From JACVRW01 sp963808545 (GTDB lineage Bacteria > Actinomycetota > Thermoleophilia > Solirubrobacterales > Thermoleophilaceae): a stretch of 64,000 nucleotides of DNA. Shown one piece after another: positions 32,421 to 41,167 of the stretch. Both the position numbers and the translations under genes were made by a program. The notes beneath the pieces were generated by a model that was given only the letters and a program-made list of their open reading frames with translations, did not search any database and was not told the origin of the DNA. The stretch lies in the NCBI GenBank assembly GCA_963808545.1, contig CAWEGB010000015.1:186001-250000 (forward strand), written 5' to 3'. Each line of letters begins with the position of its first letter. The first letter of the stretch is position 1.

Positions 32421-33535
32421 GGTACGGGCACGTCGGGCGTGCGGGCCAGCACCGCCGCGGCCACGATGAACTGGATGCCGGGTGCGAAGCGAGCCGGGCG
32501 CTCGTCTTCGGCCGGGGAGTAGGCCTCGCGCTCGTCGAGGAGAGCGAGGATCGACTGGCACACCGGAGCCTGCGGAGCGTCGTCGCCCACGCCGCAGGCC
32601 AGCCGGGCGAGCGCCAGCAGCTCGGCAGGCTCGACGCCCTGGAACATCTGGCCCAGGGCGCCCATGAGAAAGGCGTAGACACGTTCAAGCAGGGCGTCCC
32701 GCGAGAGCCGGTCGTTACCGGGCGCCGGCCCGAGATCCAGAGGCTCCTCACCCTCCGCCAGTCGCGTGGCCTGGCCGCCGAGCACGCTGTGGAGCTGATC
32801 GGCGTCGAGGCCCACCTGAAGGGCGTGGCGCATGGTGGCGGTGGCGCCCCAGGCCGGCGAGCTGTAGGGAGCGTCGCTGGCCATCAGCACCTGGCCGGGC
32901 GGCACCAGCGCCAGCAGTGCCTGGATGTCCGACGCCGACCACCAGGCGGTGTCGAAGAACAGGTTGGGTAGCTCGCGGGCGTCGCGCCAGATCCAGGCGA
33001 GGTCGGAGATTCCGGCGTGCGCGAGGATGAGCCTCATCCCCGGGTGCTCCGTGCAGGCCTCCACGGCGTGGCGGCCCAGTGCCGGGATCCCGCGGCCGGC
33101 ATGGCACAGCACGGGTAGATGACGCTCGTCGGCCAGGTCGTACACGGGCGCGAGCCCCGGGTGGTCGAGGCCGAAGTGCTCCGCCCGCGGGTGCAGCTTG
33201 ATCCCGCGGGCGCCGGCGCCGAGGGCGCGCTCGGCCTCGGCCAGCGCGTTGTCGTGCGGGTCGAGTCGGCAGAAGGGCACCAGCCGCCCGCCCGACGACT
33301 CCGCCTCCCTCAGCACCATGTCGTTGGCCGCCGGGTAGCCGTCCGGCTCCTGCATCGGAAATACGATCGCCCGGCCGTCGATGTGCTCGAGCGCCTCCAC
33401 CAGTTCCTCGCGCGAACAGCGGTAGCCGTCCGGGTCGTTCGAGCCGAGGTGGGTGTGGGCATCGACGAGCGACAGCCCCTCGACCTCGGCGCGCAGGCGA
33501 TCGAGCCAGGGCAGAATGCCGTCGTCGGGGATCAC
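32408..33535 (-). CDS. Amidohydrolase-family (metal-dependent TIM-barrel) hydrolase
   Basis: 375 residues. The N-terminal metal motif is 'SLVDAHTHLGSNDPDGY' (HxH), followed by 'RLVPFCRLDPHDNA', 'ARGIKLHPRAEHFGLDHPG' and 'LPVLCHAGRGIPALGRH'. 'LILAHAGISDLAWIW' and 'LMASDAPYSS' supply further His and the late Asp. This resembles amidohydrolase-2 (PF04909) enzymes, whose substrates range from lactones to decarboxylation of aromatic acids. The C-terminal ~90 residues are extra. GTG start, TAGTCT 8 nt upstream. The 3' end overlaps the sigma gene by 13 bp, tail to tail. Confidence 0.85.
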   Translation of the reverse strand: MIPDDGILPWLDRLRAEVEGLSLVDAHTHLGSNDPDGYRCSREELVEALEHIDGRAIVFPMQEPDGYPAANDMVLREAESSGGRLVPFCRLDPHDNALAEAERALGAGARGIKLHPRAEHFGLDHPGLAPVYDLADERHLPVLCHAGRGIPALGRHAVEACTEHPGMRLILAHAGISDLAWIWRDARELPNLFFDTAWWSASDIQALLALVPPGQVLMASDAPYSSPAWGATATMRHALQVGLDADQLHSVLGGQATRLAEGEEPLDLGPAPGNDRLSRDALLERVYAFLMGALGQMFQGVEPAELLALARLACGVGDDAPQAPVCQSILALLDEREAYSPAEDERPARFAPGIQFIVAAAVLARTPDVPVPQAT

Positions 33536-33562
33536 GGCCGGTGAGACTAACGTGGGCCCGGC

Positions 33563-34429
33563 TCAGTCGAGCCCGTGTTCCAGCGCGCCCTTGACTCCCG
33601 CGTCCAGGGCGTTGAGGCGGTAGAGCGCGAGTGCCTCGGCCGAGCGGAAGCGCCGGCCCGGCAGCGAGTCGGCGCCGTGGTGGCCCAGGATGCAGTGGGC
33701 GAGAGCGTTGAGCCGCTCCCGGGGGAAGGCGTCGAGGCGGCCCGCCCGCTCGGTCACGAGCTGCTGGCCGAGCACGAGATGACCGACCAGCGCCCCGGCC
33801 TCGCTCTGCGCGATCTCCGCCCCGAGCTCGAACTCGAGGATCTTGCCGGCGTCGTGCAGGATCGCCGCGCAGGTGAGCAGATCGCTGTCGAGCCGGGGAT
33901 GGAGCACGCAGGTCTCCGTCGCGAGGGTGGCCACCGCGACGGTGTGCTCGATCAGCCCGCCCAGGTAGGCGTGGTGGCCGGAGCGCGTGCAGGGCGCACG
34001 GCGAAAGGCGGCGCGAAAGGCCTCGTCGCCCAGGAAGCTGTCGAGCAGCGCGCGCAGATGCGGGTCGTACACCTCGCGCGCGAGATGCTCGAGAAAGCCC
34101 TCGAGCTCGTTCATGTCCCGGTAGGCCACGGGCAGGAACTCCGCCGGGTCCGCGCCGCTTCCCTCCGCGCGCCGTATCGCCTTCAGGTCCACCTGGAGCT
34201 GGTCGCGAAAGCGCTCCACCCGGCCCTCCACGGTCACCAGATCACCGCGTTCGAACTGACCGGCGAGGAAGTCCGCGTCGCGGAAGGCACGCCCGGGAAT
34301 TGCCCCCGTCCGATCGCGCAGCTCCACCGCCAGGTAGGGGCTCCCGTTGCGCGCCGTGAGCCGGTCCTTGCGCGTGCAGGCGTACACGCCGTCGACCTCG
34401 CCCCCGGCTCTCAGCTCGGCGACCGTCAT
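33563..34429 (-). CDS. OB-fold plus HD-domain protein, YhaM-like 3'-5' exoribonuclease
   Basis: 288 residues. Residues ~1-85 form an OB-fold nucleic-acid-binding domain ('VYACTRKDRLTARNGSPYLAVELRDRTGAI', 'FERGDLVTVEGRVERFRDQLQV'). Residues ~130-285 form an HD phosphohydrolase domain with 'GHHAYLGGLIEHTVAVA', 'LLTCAAILHDAGKILEF' (HD pair) and 'LAHCILGHHG'. YhaM/CBF1 proteins with this order are 3'-5' exoribonucleases. ATG 34429 was chosen because the frame upstream only mirrors the PAC2 gene. The divergent start lies 48 bp away. Confidence 0.87.
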   Translation of the reverse strand: MTVAELRAGGEVDGVYACTRKDRLTARNGSPYLAVELRDRTGAIPGRAFRDADFLAGQFERGDLVTVEGRVERFRDQLQVDLKAIRRAEGSGADPAEFLPVAYRDMNELEGFLEHLAREVYDPHLRALLDSFLGDEAFRAAFRRAPCTRSGHHAYLGGLIEHTVAVATLATETCVLHPRLDSDLLTCAAILHDAGKILEFELGAEIAQSEAGALVGHLVLGQQLVTERAGRLDAFPRERLNALAHCILGHHGADSLPGRRFRSAEALALYRLNALDAGVKGALEHGLD

Positions 34430-34477
34430 CGAAGTCAACTGTGATGTCGGGATCGGACGTCGGGTACCGTGAACCGG

Positions 34478-35368
34478 GTGAGTGATGTGATCTGGAACGA
34501 GCGACCGCGGCTGCGAAAGCCGATCCTGGTCTGCGCCTTCAAGGGCTGGAACGACGCCGGCGAGGCAGCCTCCGCGGCGCTCTCGTTCATCCGCGGCTCG
34601 TTCGACGCCCACGACGTGGCCCAGATCGACCCCGAGGAGTACTACGACTTCACCGCGGTGCGCCCGACGGTGAAGCTCACCGACGGACGCCAGCGCGAGA
34701 TGGACTGGCCCGACAACTCGTTCGCGGCGGCCGAGGTCCAGGGCGCGGACCGGGACCTGATCATGATCGAGGGCGTGGAGCCGTCGCTGCGCTGGCGGCG
34801 TTTCACGGAGAACGTGATCGCCGCAGCCCGGGAGCTCGACGTGAGCATGATCATCACCCTCGGCGCCCTTCTCGCCGACGTGCCCCACAGCCGGCCGGTG
34901 TCGATCACGGGGATCGGCTCGAGCGCCTCGCTGGTGGAACGGCTCGGCTTCGAGCCCCCCAGCTACGAGGGACCCACCGGGATCGTCGGCGTGCTGCAGA
35001 ACGCGTTCGCCGAGGAGGGCGTGGACTCCGTGAGCCTCTGGGCGTCGGTGCCCCACTACGTTGCTGCCTCGCCCAATCCGAAGGTCGCGCTCGCCCTGGT
35101 CCGCGGCTTCGAGGGCATCGCCGGCGTGGCCGTCGACGCGGCCGAGCTCGAGTCGGCCGCCGAGGACTACGAGCGCCAGGTCAGCGCGGCCGTGGCCAGC
35201 GATCCCGAGGTCAAGGCCTTCGTCGAGCGCCTCGAGACGGCCGCGGACGAGGTGGAGGCCGAGAATCCGCCCGACGAGGAGAGCCTGCCCTCCGCGGACA
35301 CGATCGCCCGGGACTTCCAGCGCTTCCTGCGCCAGCGCGGTCCCGAGGATCCGGGCCGCGGCTCCTGA
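34478..35368 (+). CDS. PAC2-family (proteasome assembly chaperone-like) protein
   Basis: About 296 residues. 'PILVCAFKGWNDAGEAASAALSFI', 'YDFTAVRPTVKLTDGRQREMDWP', 'DLIMIEGVEPSLRWRRF' and 'SITGIGSSASLVERLGFEPPSYEGPTGIVGVL' define actinobacterial PAC2 proteins. They resemble eukaryotic proteasome assembly factors, and their bacterial role is unclear. GTG 34478 is preferred to GTG 34469, because TACCGT (34465-34470) lies 7 nt before the former and overlaps the latter. The acidic C-terminus ends 3 nt before the convergent helicase stop. Confidence 0.87.
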   Translation: MSDVIWNERPRLRKPILVCAFKGWNDAGEAASAALSFIRGSFDAHDVAQIDPEEYYDFTAVRPTVKLTDGRQREMDWPDNSFAAAEVQGADRDLIMIEGVEPSLRWRRFTENVIAAARELDVSMIITLGALLADVPHSRPVSITGIGSSASLVERLGFEPPSYEGPTGIVGVLQNAFAEEGVDSVSLWASVPHYVAASPNPKVALALVRGFEGIAGVAVDAAELESAAEDYERQVSAAVASDPEVKAFVERLETAADEVEAENPPDEESLPSADTIARDFQRFLRQRGPEDPGRGS

Positions 35369-35371
35369 CGC

Positions 35372-38300
35372 CTACTTCTCGGCCGCCGGGCAGATGATCC
35401 GGTAGTCGCAGAAGCTGCAGATCTCCGCCGAGGGAGTGGGCTCGAAGCGCTGCTTGAGGATCCCGCCGGCTATCTCGGAGACCGTCCCGCGCACGCGGTC
35501 GAGCTCCTCGTCGGAGTGCTCCACCGGCACCTTGTCCCCGGTGAGCACGTAGAAGTAGCTCTGGGCCGAGGTCTCGAGACGCCAGGACTCGCGGGCGCCC
35601 ATCTGGTAGAGCGACAGCTGCACGTCCTCGCGCAGGTCCTTCTCGCTCTTGGCCTTGCCGGTCTTGTAGTCGATCAACTCGTAGGTGCCGTCGGGATGGC
35701 GGTCGACCCGGTCCACCCGGCCGCGCAGGAGGTGGGGGCCCAGCCGGAAGGCGAAGGAGCGCTCGAACCAGACGGGCTCGGCCTCCGAACGGCGGTCCTC
35801 GACCCAGTAGCGCTCGAGCGCGGCCACTGCCCGCTCGCGGAACTGCTGCTCGTCGTCGGTGTCGCCGAAGCCGGAGCGGCGCCAGGAGGCCTCGAACAGC
35901 TCCATCAGATGCTCCAGGGAGCCGCCGGGCCGAGAGTGGAACCGCTCGAGCACCTGGTGCACGACGATGCCGAAGCGCTGGTGGATGGTCGGCTCCTGCG
36001 GGATGCGGAAGACGCGGGCGAACTTGTACTTGAGCGGACAGATCCGATAGGTGTCGATGTCCGAGGCGGACAGCATCAGCCCGCGTCCGCGGCGGGGGAT
36101 GAAGGGATCGAGCGACGGCTCCGAGCCGTTGCCGTCGGCGGCCGGGCGGGTGGCGGGATCGCGCTCGCTGTCGCGCAGCCAGCCATCGAGGGCCGAGGAA
36201 TCGAGGATCTCCCGCTGTTCGGGGGTGGCGCACTGCACGAGGATCTCGTTGACCTCTGACAGGGCCGCCTCGAGCGACTGCCCCTCCTTCGCCCGCTCGA
36301 TCAGCGCGGCGACCTTGATCAGCTCGAGGTAACGCGACACGGACTGATCGACGTCGAGGTAGGTGTCGAGACGCATCTCGCCCAGTCGTCCTCCCACGCG
36401 AGCCACGGTGTCGAGCAGCTCGTCGCGCATGATTCGGAAGGTCGAGTGCAGGCCCTCCGCGGGGCCGAACAGCTCCTCCTCGAAGGCCTCCTCCTCGCCG
36501 CCGGTTGCGGTGATGGCCTCCTCGTAGAACGGTGAGGGCCTCGGCGTGGCGCCGGGCTGCGCGGTCTCCGACCAAGCCAGCACGAGGCCCTTGCGCGCGC
36601 GGGTCATGGCCACGTGCAGCAGGCGGCGCATCTCGGCGTCGTGCGCCGCCCGCTCGCTGCCCGAGGGCAGGCGCTCGCGCAGCAGCTCGTCGGGCACGCC
36701 GTCGGCCTGGGGGCGGAAGGGCCCGGGCATCCGCGCCGCCGACAGCCCGAGCACGAACACGTGGTCGAACTCGAGGCCCTTGGCCGCGTGCATGGTCATC
36801 ACCTGCACGGCGGGCGCCGACGGTGCCCCCGTGACCTCGTCCTCGCGGAGGCCGGACTCCGCGACGGCGGTCAGATAGCGAGTGAAGTCGCGTGCCGTGG
36901 CCTGCGGTTCGCGCCGCATGTACGCGGAGGCGAGCTCGGACAGCTTGGCGATGTTGCGCAGCCGTTCGACCGTGTCGGCCTGGGTGGCGAACACCTGCTG
37001 CCGGCGCAGCCCGATGCGCTCGATCAGCCGCAGTACGAAGGCGTCCGGGCGCCGGTCCTCGAAGGCGCTCGACGCCGACCGGTACAGGCGCAGGAAGGCG
37101 CGGCCGCGGTCGCGGCCCTCCTCGGACAGCTGCGGTCCCTCCAGCGCGGCGGCCACCGCGCTCGGCATGTCGAGCTTGCGCCGGCGCGCCAGCTGTGTCA
37201 GCCGCGCGACGTCCACCGAGCGCAGCTCGACCGGTGGGCGTGACAGCGCCCGCACCACGGCGCCCGAGTCGTTCGGATCGGCGAGCGCGCGCAGCCAGGC
37301 GAGCACGTCGCGTACCTCGGCACGCTGGAAGTAGGCGGCCGCGCCGACGGTTCGGGCGGGTACGGCCCGCTCCTCCAGCGCGGAGGCGATGACCGCGCCC
37401 TCGCTCTTGGTCGAGCGCATCAGCACGGCAATGGCGTCGGGAGAGGTGCCCGCCGCGATCAGGCGCTCGGCCTCGGCCGCCACCGCCTGGGCCTGGGCGC
37501 GTTCCGAGCTGCAGCGCCAGAAGCGCACCCGCCCTCCGCTTGCTCCCTTGAGCTTCTTCTCGATCCGGTCGGGCACCGGAGCCACCACGGCGCTCGCGGC
37601 GTCGAGGATGCGCCGGCCGGAGCGGTAGTTGCGCTCGAGGCGTATGACCTCGGCCTCGGGGAAGTCGCGCTGGAAGTCGAGGAGGTTCTTCTGCGAGGCG
37701 CCCCGGAAGCGGTAGATCGCCTGGTCGTCGTCGCCCGCCACCGTGACCGCCCGGTGCTCCTCCACCAGCAGCCGCAGCAGCATGCCCTGGGCGAAGTTCG
37801 TGTCCTGGTACTCGTCCACCAGCACGTGGGCGAAGCGCCGGGCCACCCGCTCGCGCACGTGCGGGCGCTCGTGCAGGAGGCGAAACGAGCGCAGGATCAG
37901 GTCGCCGAAGTCGAGCGCCCCGCGCTGCGTGAGCAGCCGATCGTGGTCGGCGTACAGGCGGGCGAACTCGAGCTCACGCGCCGCCCTGGCCCGGCCGGCG
38001 TCGCCGTCAGCGTCGTCGGCCAGCCGCTCCGCGTAGGCGCGGTAGTCCTCGGCCGAGATCATCTCGTCCTTGAGGCGGTCGATGCGCGACACGAAGCTCG
38101 CCAACAGAGGGGCCGGATTGCCGCGGATCTCGTGTTGGCGCAGGGACAGCTCGTTGATGCGCTCGAGCAGGAGGGCGAGCCGGTCCGCGGGAGTCACGGG
38201 CGTGAGGAATGGATCGAGGCAGGCCTCGAGGGCCTCGTCCTGCAACAGGCGCGTGCAGAACGAGTGGAAGGTGGCCACGTGGAGCTCCTCGTAGGGCGAC

Positions 38301-38527
38301 TCGATCGCGAGCTCGAGCCGTTCCCGCATCTCGGCCGCCGCGGGCGCTGAGAACGTGAGCGCGAGGATGGAATCGGCCGCGAGCCCCTGCTCGACGAGCC
38401 AGGCGAAGCGTGCGGTGAGCGTGCGCGTCTTCCCCGTTCCGGCAGGGGCCACCACCACGAGCGGGCCGCCCTCGTAGGTCACGGCCTGCTCCTGCGAGCG
38501 GTTGAGGCCGTCGAGGACTACGGGCAT
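35372..38527 (-). CDS. UvrD/PcrA-type superfamily 1 helicase fused to an Fe-S RecB-like nuclease
   Basis: 1051 residues. Walker A is 'AGTGKTRT' (29-36), and 'ADSILALTFSAPAAAEMRERL', 'HVLVDEYQDTNFAQ' (Walker B), 'AGDDDQAIYRFRGA', 'LERNYRSGRRILDA' and 'VMTMHAAKGLEFDHVFV' give SF1A motifs. From residue ~818 a PD-(D/E)xK nuclease follows: 'LIDYKTGK' (952-959). Cys830 together with Cys1037, Cys1040 and Cys1046 forms an AddB/Cas4-type 4Fe-4S site. The architecture fits an AdnB/RecB-like repair motor; no AdnA partner is adjacent. ATG, with TATCCT 8 nt upstream. Confidence 0.92.
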   Translation of the reverse strand: MPVVLDGLNRSQEQAVTYEGGPLVVVAPAGTGKTRTLTARFAWLVEQGLAADSILALTFSAPAAAEMRERLELAIESPYEELHVATFHSFCTRLLQDEALEACLDPFLTPVTPADRLALLLERINELSLRQHEIRGNPAPLLASFVSRIDRLKDEMISAEDYRAYAERLADDADGDAGRARAARELEFARLYADHDRLLTQRGALDFGDLILRSFRLLHERPHVRERVARRFAHVLVDEYQDTNFAQGMLLRLLVEEHRAVTVAGDDDQAIYRFRGASQKNLLDFQRDFPEAEVIRLERNYRSGRRILDAASAVVAPVPDRIEKKLKGASGGRVRFWRCSSERAQAQAVAAEAERLIAAGTSPDAIAVLMRSTKSEGAVIASALEERAVPARTVGAAAYFQRAEVRDVLAWLRALADPNDSGAVVRALSRPPVELRSVDVARLTQLARRRKLDMPSAVAAALEGPQLSEEGRDRGRAFLRLYRSASSAFEDRRPDAFVLRLIERIGLRRQQVFATQADTVERLRNIAKLSELASAYMRREPQATARDFTRYLTAVAESGLREDEVTGAPSAPAVQVMTMHAAKGLEFDHVFVLGLSAARMPGPFRPQADGVPDELLRERLPSGSERAAHDAEMRRLLHVAMTRARKGLVLAWSETAQPGATPRPSPFYEEAITATGGEEEAFEEELFGPAEGLHSTFRIMRDELLDTVARVGGRLGEMRLDTYLDVDQSVSRYLELIKVAALIERAKEGQSLEAALSEVNEILVQCATPEQREILDSSALDGWLRDSERDPATRPAADGNGSEPSLDPFIPRRGRGLMLSASDIDTYRICPLKYKFARVFRIPQEPTIHQRFGIVVHQVLERFHSRPGGSLEHLMELFEASWRRSGFGDTDDEQQFRERAVAALERYWVEDRRSEAEPVWFERSFAFRLGPHLLRGRVDRVDRHPDGTYELIDYKTGKAKSEKDLREDVQLSLYQMGARESWRLETSAQSYFYVLTGDKVPVEHSDEELDRVRGTVSEIAGGILKQRFEPTPSAEICSFCDYRIICPAAEK

Positions 38528-38534
38528 CCCGGCC

Positions 38535-38541
38535 TAGGATA
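38535..38541. promoter_or_regulatory. Interlocked divergent -10 boxes (CCTAGGATA)
   Basis: TAGGAT (38535-38540, plus) lies 9 nt before the ATG at 38550. Its complement, shifted by one base, gives TATCCT (38541-38536, minus), 8 nt before the ATG at 38527. The whole divergent intergenic region is 22 bp, so RNA polymerase can use only one side at a time. Confidence 0.55.
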
Positions 38542-38549
38542 CGCCGCGT

Positions 38550-39371
38550 ATGGGGCTGCCCGACGCCGACTGGCTGGGATTCTGTCGCCGCGCGGGCACG
38601 GCCGCGCGCGAGGCGGTGGCGTCGTACTCCACGCGCGCGGAGCGCTCGGTGGAGACGGGCGTGGGCGAGGGCGGCGACATGGCCTACGTGATCGATCGCG
38701 CCGCCGAGGACGCGATCTTCGCCGAGCTCGAGGCGCTGGGCATCCCGCTCACCGCCGTCTCGGAAGAGAGGGGCGAGGTGCCGATCGGCGGAGGCGGAAC
38801 GGTCCGCGTGGTGATCGATCCCGTGGACGGCTCGCTGAACGCCAAGCGGGGCGTGCCCTTCTCGGCCGTGTCGGTGGCCGTGGCCTCGGGTCCGCGCATG
38901 GATGACGTCGAGGTGGGCTGGGTGGCCGAGCTGGCCCCCGCCGGGCCCGAGGGCGGAGCGGCGGGCGCCGCCCGCGACTGGTGGGCGGTGCGCGGCGAGG
39001 GCGCCTGCCTGGCCGGCGAGCCGCTCCCCCAGCTGCAACCGGGTCCCCTGGAGATCCTCGGCCTCGAGACCGCGCGGCCCAAGCTCCTCGCCCAGGTGGC
39101 ACCGGCGCTGGTGGACCTGGAGGCCCGCCGCATCAGGGCGCTGGGCTCGGTGGCGCTCACCCTCTGCCACGTGGCCGCGGGGCACCTGGACGGGATGATC
39201 TCGCTGCGGCCGGTGCGCTCGGTCGACGTGGCCGCCGCCCAGCTGCTGGTCACGGAGTGCGGCGGGGCGGTGGCCTTTCCGGGCGGCGACGGCCTAGATC
39301 TCGAGATGCGCTCGCGCGTGGCGGCGGCCCGGGACGCCGCGACGGTCGAGCGACTGGTGGGGGTTTTCTAG
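38550..39371 (+). CDS. Inositol monophosphatase-family protein
   Basis: 273 residues. Metal-site motifs are 'TAVSEERGEVPIGG' (Glu pair) and 'VVIDPVDGSLNAKRGVPFSAVSVAV'. The late motif is 'RSVDVAAAQLLVTECGGAV', where the usual WD is VD. 'LGSVALTLCHVAAGHLDGMISL' precedes it. Family members remove phosphate from inositol phosphates, fructose-1,6-bisphosphate, histidinol phosphate or PAP. The retained metal ligands suggest an active phosphatase, while the changed WD makes the substrate uncertain. It is head to head with the helicase gene across a 22-bp gap. Confidence 0.85.
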   Translation: MGLPDADWLGFCRRAGTAAREAVASYSTRAERSVETGVGEGGDMAYVIDRAAEDAIFAELEALGIPLTAVSEERGEVPIGGGGTVRVVIDPVDGSLNAKRGVPFSAVSVAVASGPRMDDVEVGWVAELAPAGPEGGAAGAARDWWAVRGEGACLAGEPLPQLQPGPLEILGLETARPKLLAQVAPALVDLEARRIRALGSVALTLCHVAAGHLDGMISLRPVRSVDVAAAQLLVTECGGAVAFPGGDGLDLEMRSRVAAARDAATVERLVGVF

Positions 39372-39377
39372 GGTCGC

Positions 39378-39983
39378 TCAGCTCGCCGGCGGCCCCAGCG
39401 GCGTCTCCGCCAGCGCCCGGGCCACTCCCACCAGGTTCCCCGCCGCTGCGCGGCCCGTGGAGTGGGACCAGTCCTGGCCGGCGTCCGAGTTGAGGTAGTC
39501 GTCGCCCGGGCCGGGCCCTCGGTTCCAGTAGGTCCAGGCCTGGCCCGGGATCGTGTAGCCGATGTCGATCAGCCCGCCGCTGATCTCCGAGATCACGTGA
39601 TGGGCGCCGTCCTCGTTGCCCGTGACCACCACTCCGGCCACGCGGTTGTAGGCCACCGGGCGGCCTTCGTCGTCCTCCTCCGAGAGCATCGCGTCCATCC
39701 GCTCGAGCACCCGTTGGGCGATGGAACTGGGCCGGCCGAGCCAGGTCGGCGTGGCCACCACCAGGATGTCGGCGGCGAGCAGCTTCTCGTGGATCGCCGG
39801 CCAGGCATCGCCGTCGCCCTCGTCGCTCGTGACGCCGGGGCGCACGTCGTGGTCGACCACGCGAACCATCTCCGTGTCCACCTCGTTCTCCGAGAGGGCG
39901 TCCATCACGACACGCGCCAGGGCCTCGGTGTTCGAGGTCTCGGGAGACGATTTGAGTGTGCAGTTCAGTACCAGAGCTCGCAT
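39378..39983 (-). CDS. Flavodoxin-like NAD(P)H-dependent FMN reductase-family protein
   Basis: 201 residues with a flavodoxin fold. 'ALVLNCTLKSSPETSNTEALARVV' is the FMN-phosphate loop, 'DILVVATPTWLGRPSSIAQRVLERMDAML' the second flavin loop, and 'VAGVVVTGNEDGAHHVISEISGGLIDIGYTIP' the third. These are typical of multimeric flavodoxin/WrbA/FMN-reductase relatives. It probably uses NAD(P)H to reduce a quinone or other small acceptor. It ends 6 nt from the phosphatase gene, tail to tail, and is divergent from topoisomerase IB. Confidence 0.87.
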   Translation of the reverse strand: MRALVLNCTLKSSPETSNTEALARVVMDALSENEVDTEMVRVVDHDVRPGVTSDEGDGDAWPAIHEKLLAADILVVATPTWLGRPSSIAQRVLERMDAMLSEEDDEGRPVAYNRVAGVVVTGNEDGAHHVISEISGGLIDIGYTIPGQAWTYWNRGPGPGDDYLNSDAGQDWSHSTGRAAAGNLVGVARALAETPLGPPAS

Positions 39984-40049
39984 CCGCTGCCGGTACCCGG
40001 CGCAACCGGTTGGATTGCGCCGTTCGGAAGTTGGGCATCAGGGAGTTCC

Positions 40050-41129
40050 ATGGCGCGGCTGAAGAGAGTCGATTGCTCGGGACCCGGGATCCGGCGCCGC
40101 CGGCGTGGCAAGGGCTTCGAGTACCTCGACGAGGACGGGGCCCGCATCACCGAACCCGGCGAGCTCGAGCGGATCCGTGCGCTGGCCATCCCGCCGGCCT
40201 GGGAGGAGGTCTGGATCTCCCCCCACCCGATGGGTCACATCCAGGCCACGGGGACGGACGTCGCTGGACGCAAGCAGTACCGCTACCACGATCTCTGGCG
40301 CGAGCGACGCGACCGGGAGAAGTTCGAGGAGATGTGCGATTTCGCGCGCGCTCTTCCGGGGCTGCGCAAGCGCGTGAAGCGCGACCTCGCCCTCGAGGGC
40401 ATGCCTCGCGAGAAGGCCCTCGGCTGTGCCACGCGGCTGCTCGACCTCGGCTTCTTTCGCATCGGGTCCGAGGACTACGCCGCCGAGAACGACACGTACG
40501 GGCTGGCGACGATGAAGAAGCGTCACGTGACCGTGGACGGCGACCTGGTGACCTTCGACTACGAGGCCAAGGGCGGCCAGCGCCGTCTCCAGGCAATCGG
40601 CGACCCGCAGGTGGCGGAGATCGTCCGCCAGCTCAAGCGCCGCCGCGGGGGGGTCGACGAGCTGCTCGCCTACAAGGTGGGTCGGGGCTGGGTGGACGTC
40701 AAGTCGGCGGACATCAACGCGTACGTGAAGGAGCTGACCGGCGGCGACTTCTCGGCCAAGGACTTCCGCACCTGGAGCGGGACGGTCCTGGCCGCCGTCG
40801 CGCTGTCGGTCTCCGGCATGGCGGCAGACACCAAGACCGCGCGCAAGCGGGCCAAGACGCGAGCGATCAAGGAGGTGGCGCACTACCTCGGCAACACCCC
40901 GGCGGTGGCCCGGGCCTCCTACATCGACCCGCGCGTCTTCGACCGCTTCGATGGCGGCGTGACCATCAGCGGCGCGCTTCCGGAGCTGATGAAGGACTTC
41001 GCGGCCTGGCCCGATGTGCAGCTCGCCATGGAGGAGGGCGTGCTCGACCTTCTCGGCAATGACCGGGACTCGGACGCGATCGAGAAGGTCGAGGAGCTGG
41101 GTGAGGATCTCGAGGACGTCGCCGCCTGA
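40050..41129 (+). CDS. DNA topoisomerase IB (poxvirus/eukaryote-like)
   Basis: 359 residues. The N-terminal domain runs 'GKGFEYLDEDGARITEPGELERIRALAIPPAWEEVWISPHP' to 'GHIQATGTDVAGRKQYRYHDLWRERRD'. The catalytic domain has 'DLGFFRIGSEDY' (Arg), 'TMKKRHV' (Lys), 'KDFRTWSGTVLAA' (Arg), and the nucleophile Tyr291 in 'ARASYIDPRVFD'. It relaxes supercoils through a 3'-phosphotyrosyl intermediate without ATP. It is found in a scattered set of bacteria, probably by transfer. ATG preceded by GGGAG. The position near the LigD/Ku genes is suggestive only. Confidence 0.92.
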   Translation: MARLKRVDCSGPGIRRRRRGKGFEYLDEDGARITEPGELERIRALAIPPAWEEVWISPHPMGHIQATGTDVAGRKQYRYHDLWRERRDREKFEEMCDFARALPGLRKRVKRDLALEGMPREKALGCATRLLDLGFFRIGSEDYAAENDTYGLATMKKRHVTVDGDLVTFDYEAKGGQRRLQAIGDPQVAEIVRQLKRRRGGVDELLAYKVGRGWVDVKSADINAYVKELTGGDFSAKDFRTWSGTVLAAVALSVSGMAADTKTARKRAKTRAIKEVAHYLGNTPAVARASYIDPRVFDRFDGGVTISGALPELMKDFAAWPDVQLAMEEGVLDLLGNDRDSDAIEKVEELGEDLEDVAA

Positions 41130-41167
41130 GCGGTTTCCGTTTCGCCGCCGCCGGGAAGGAGCCAGGC

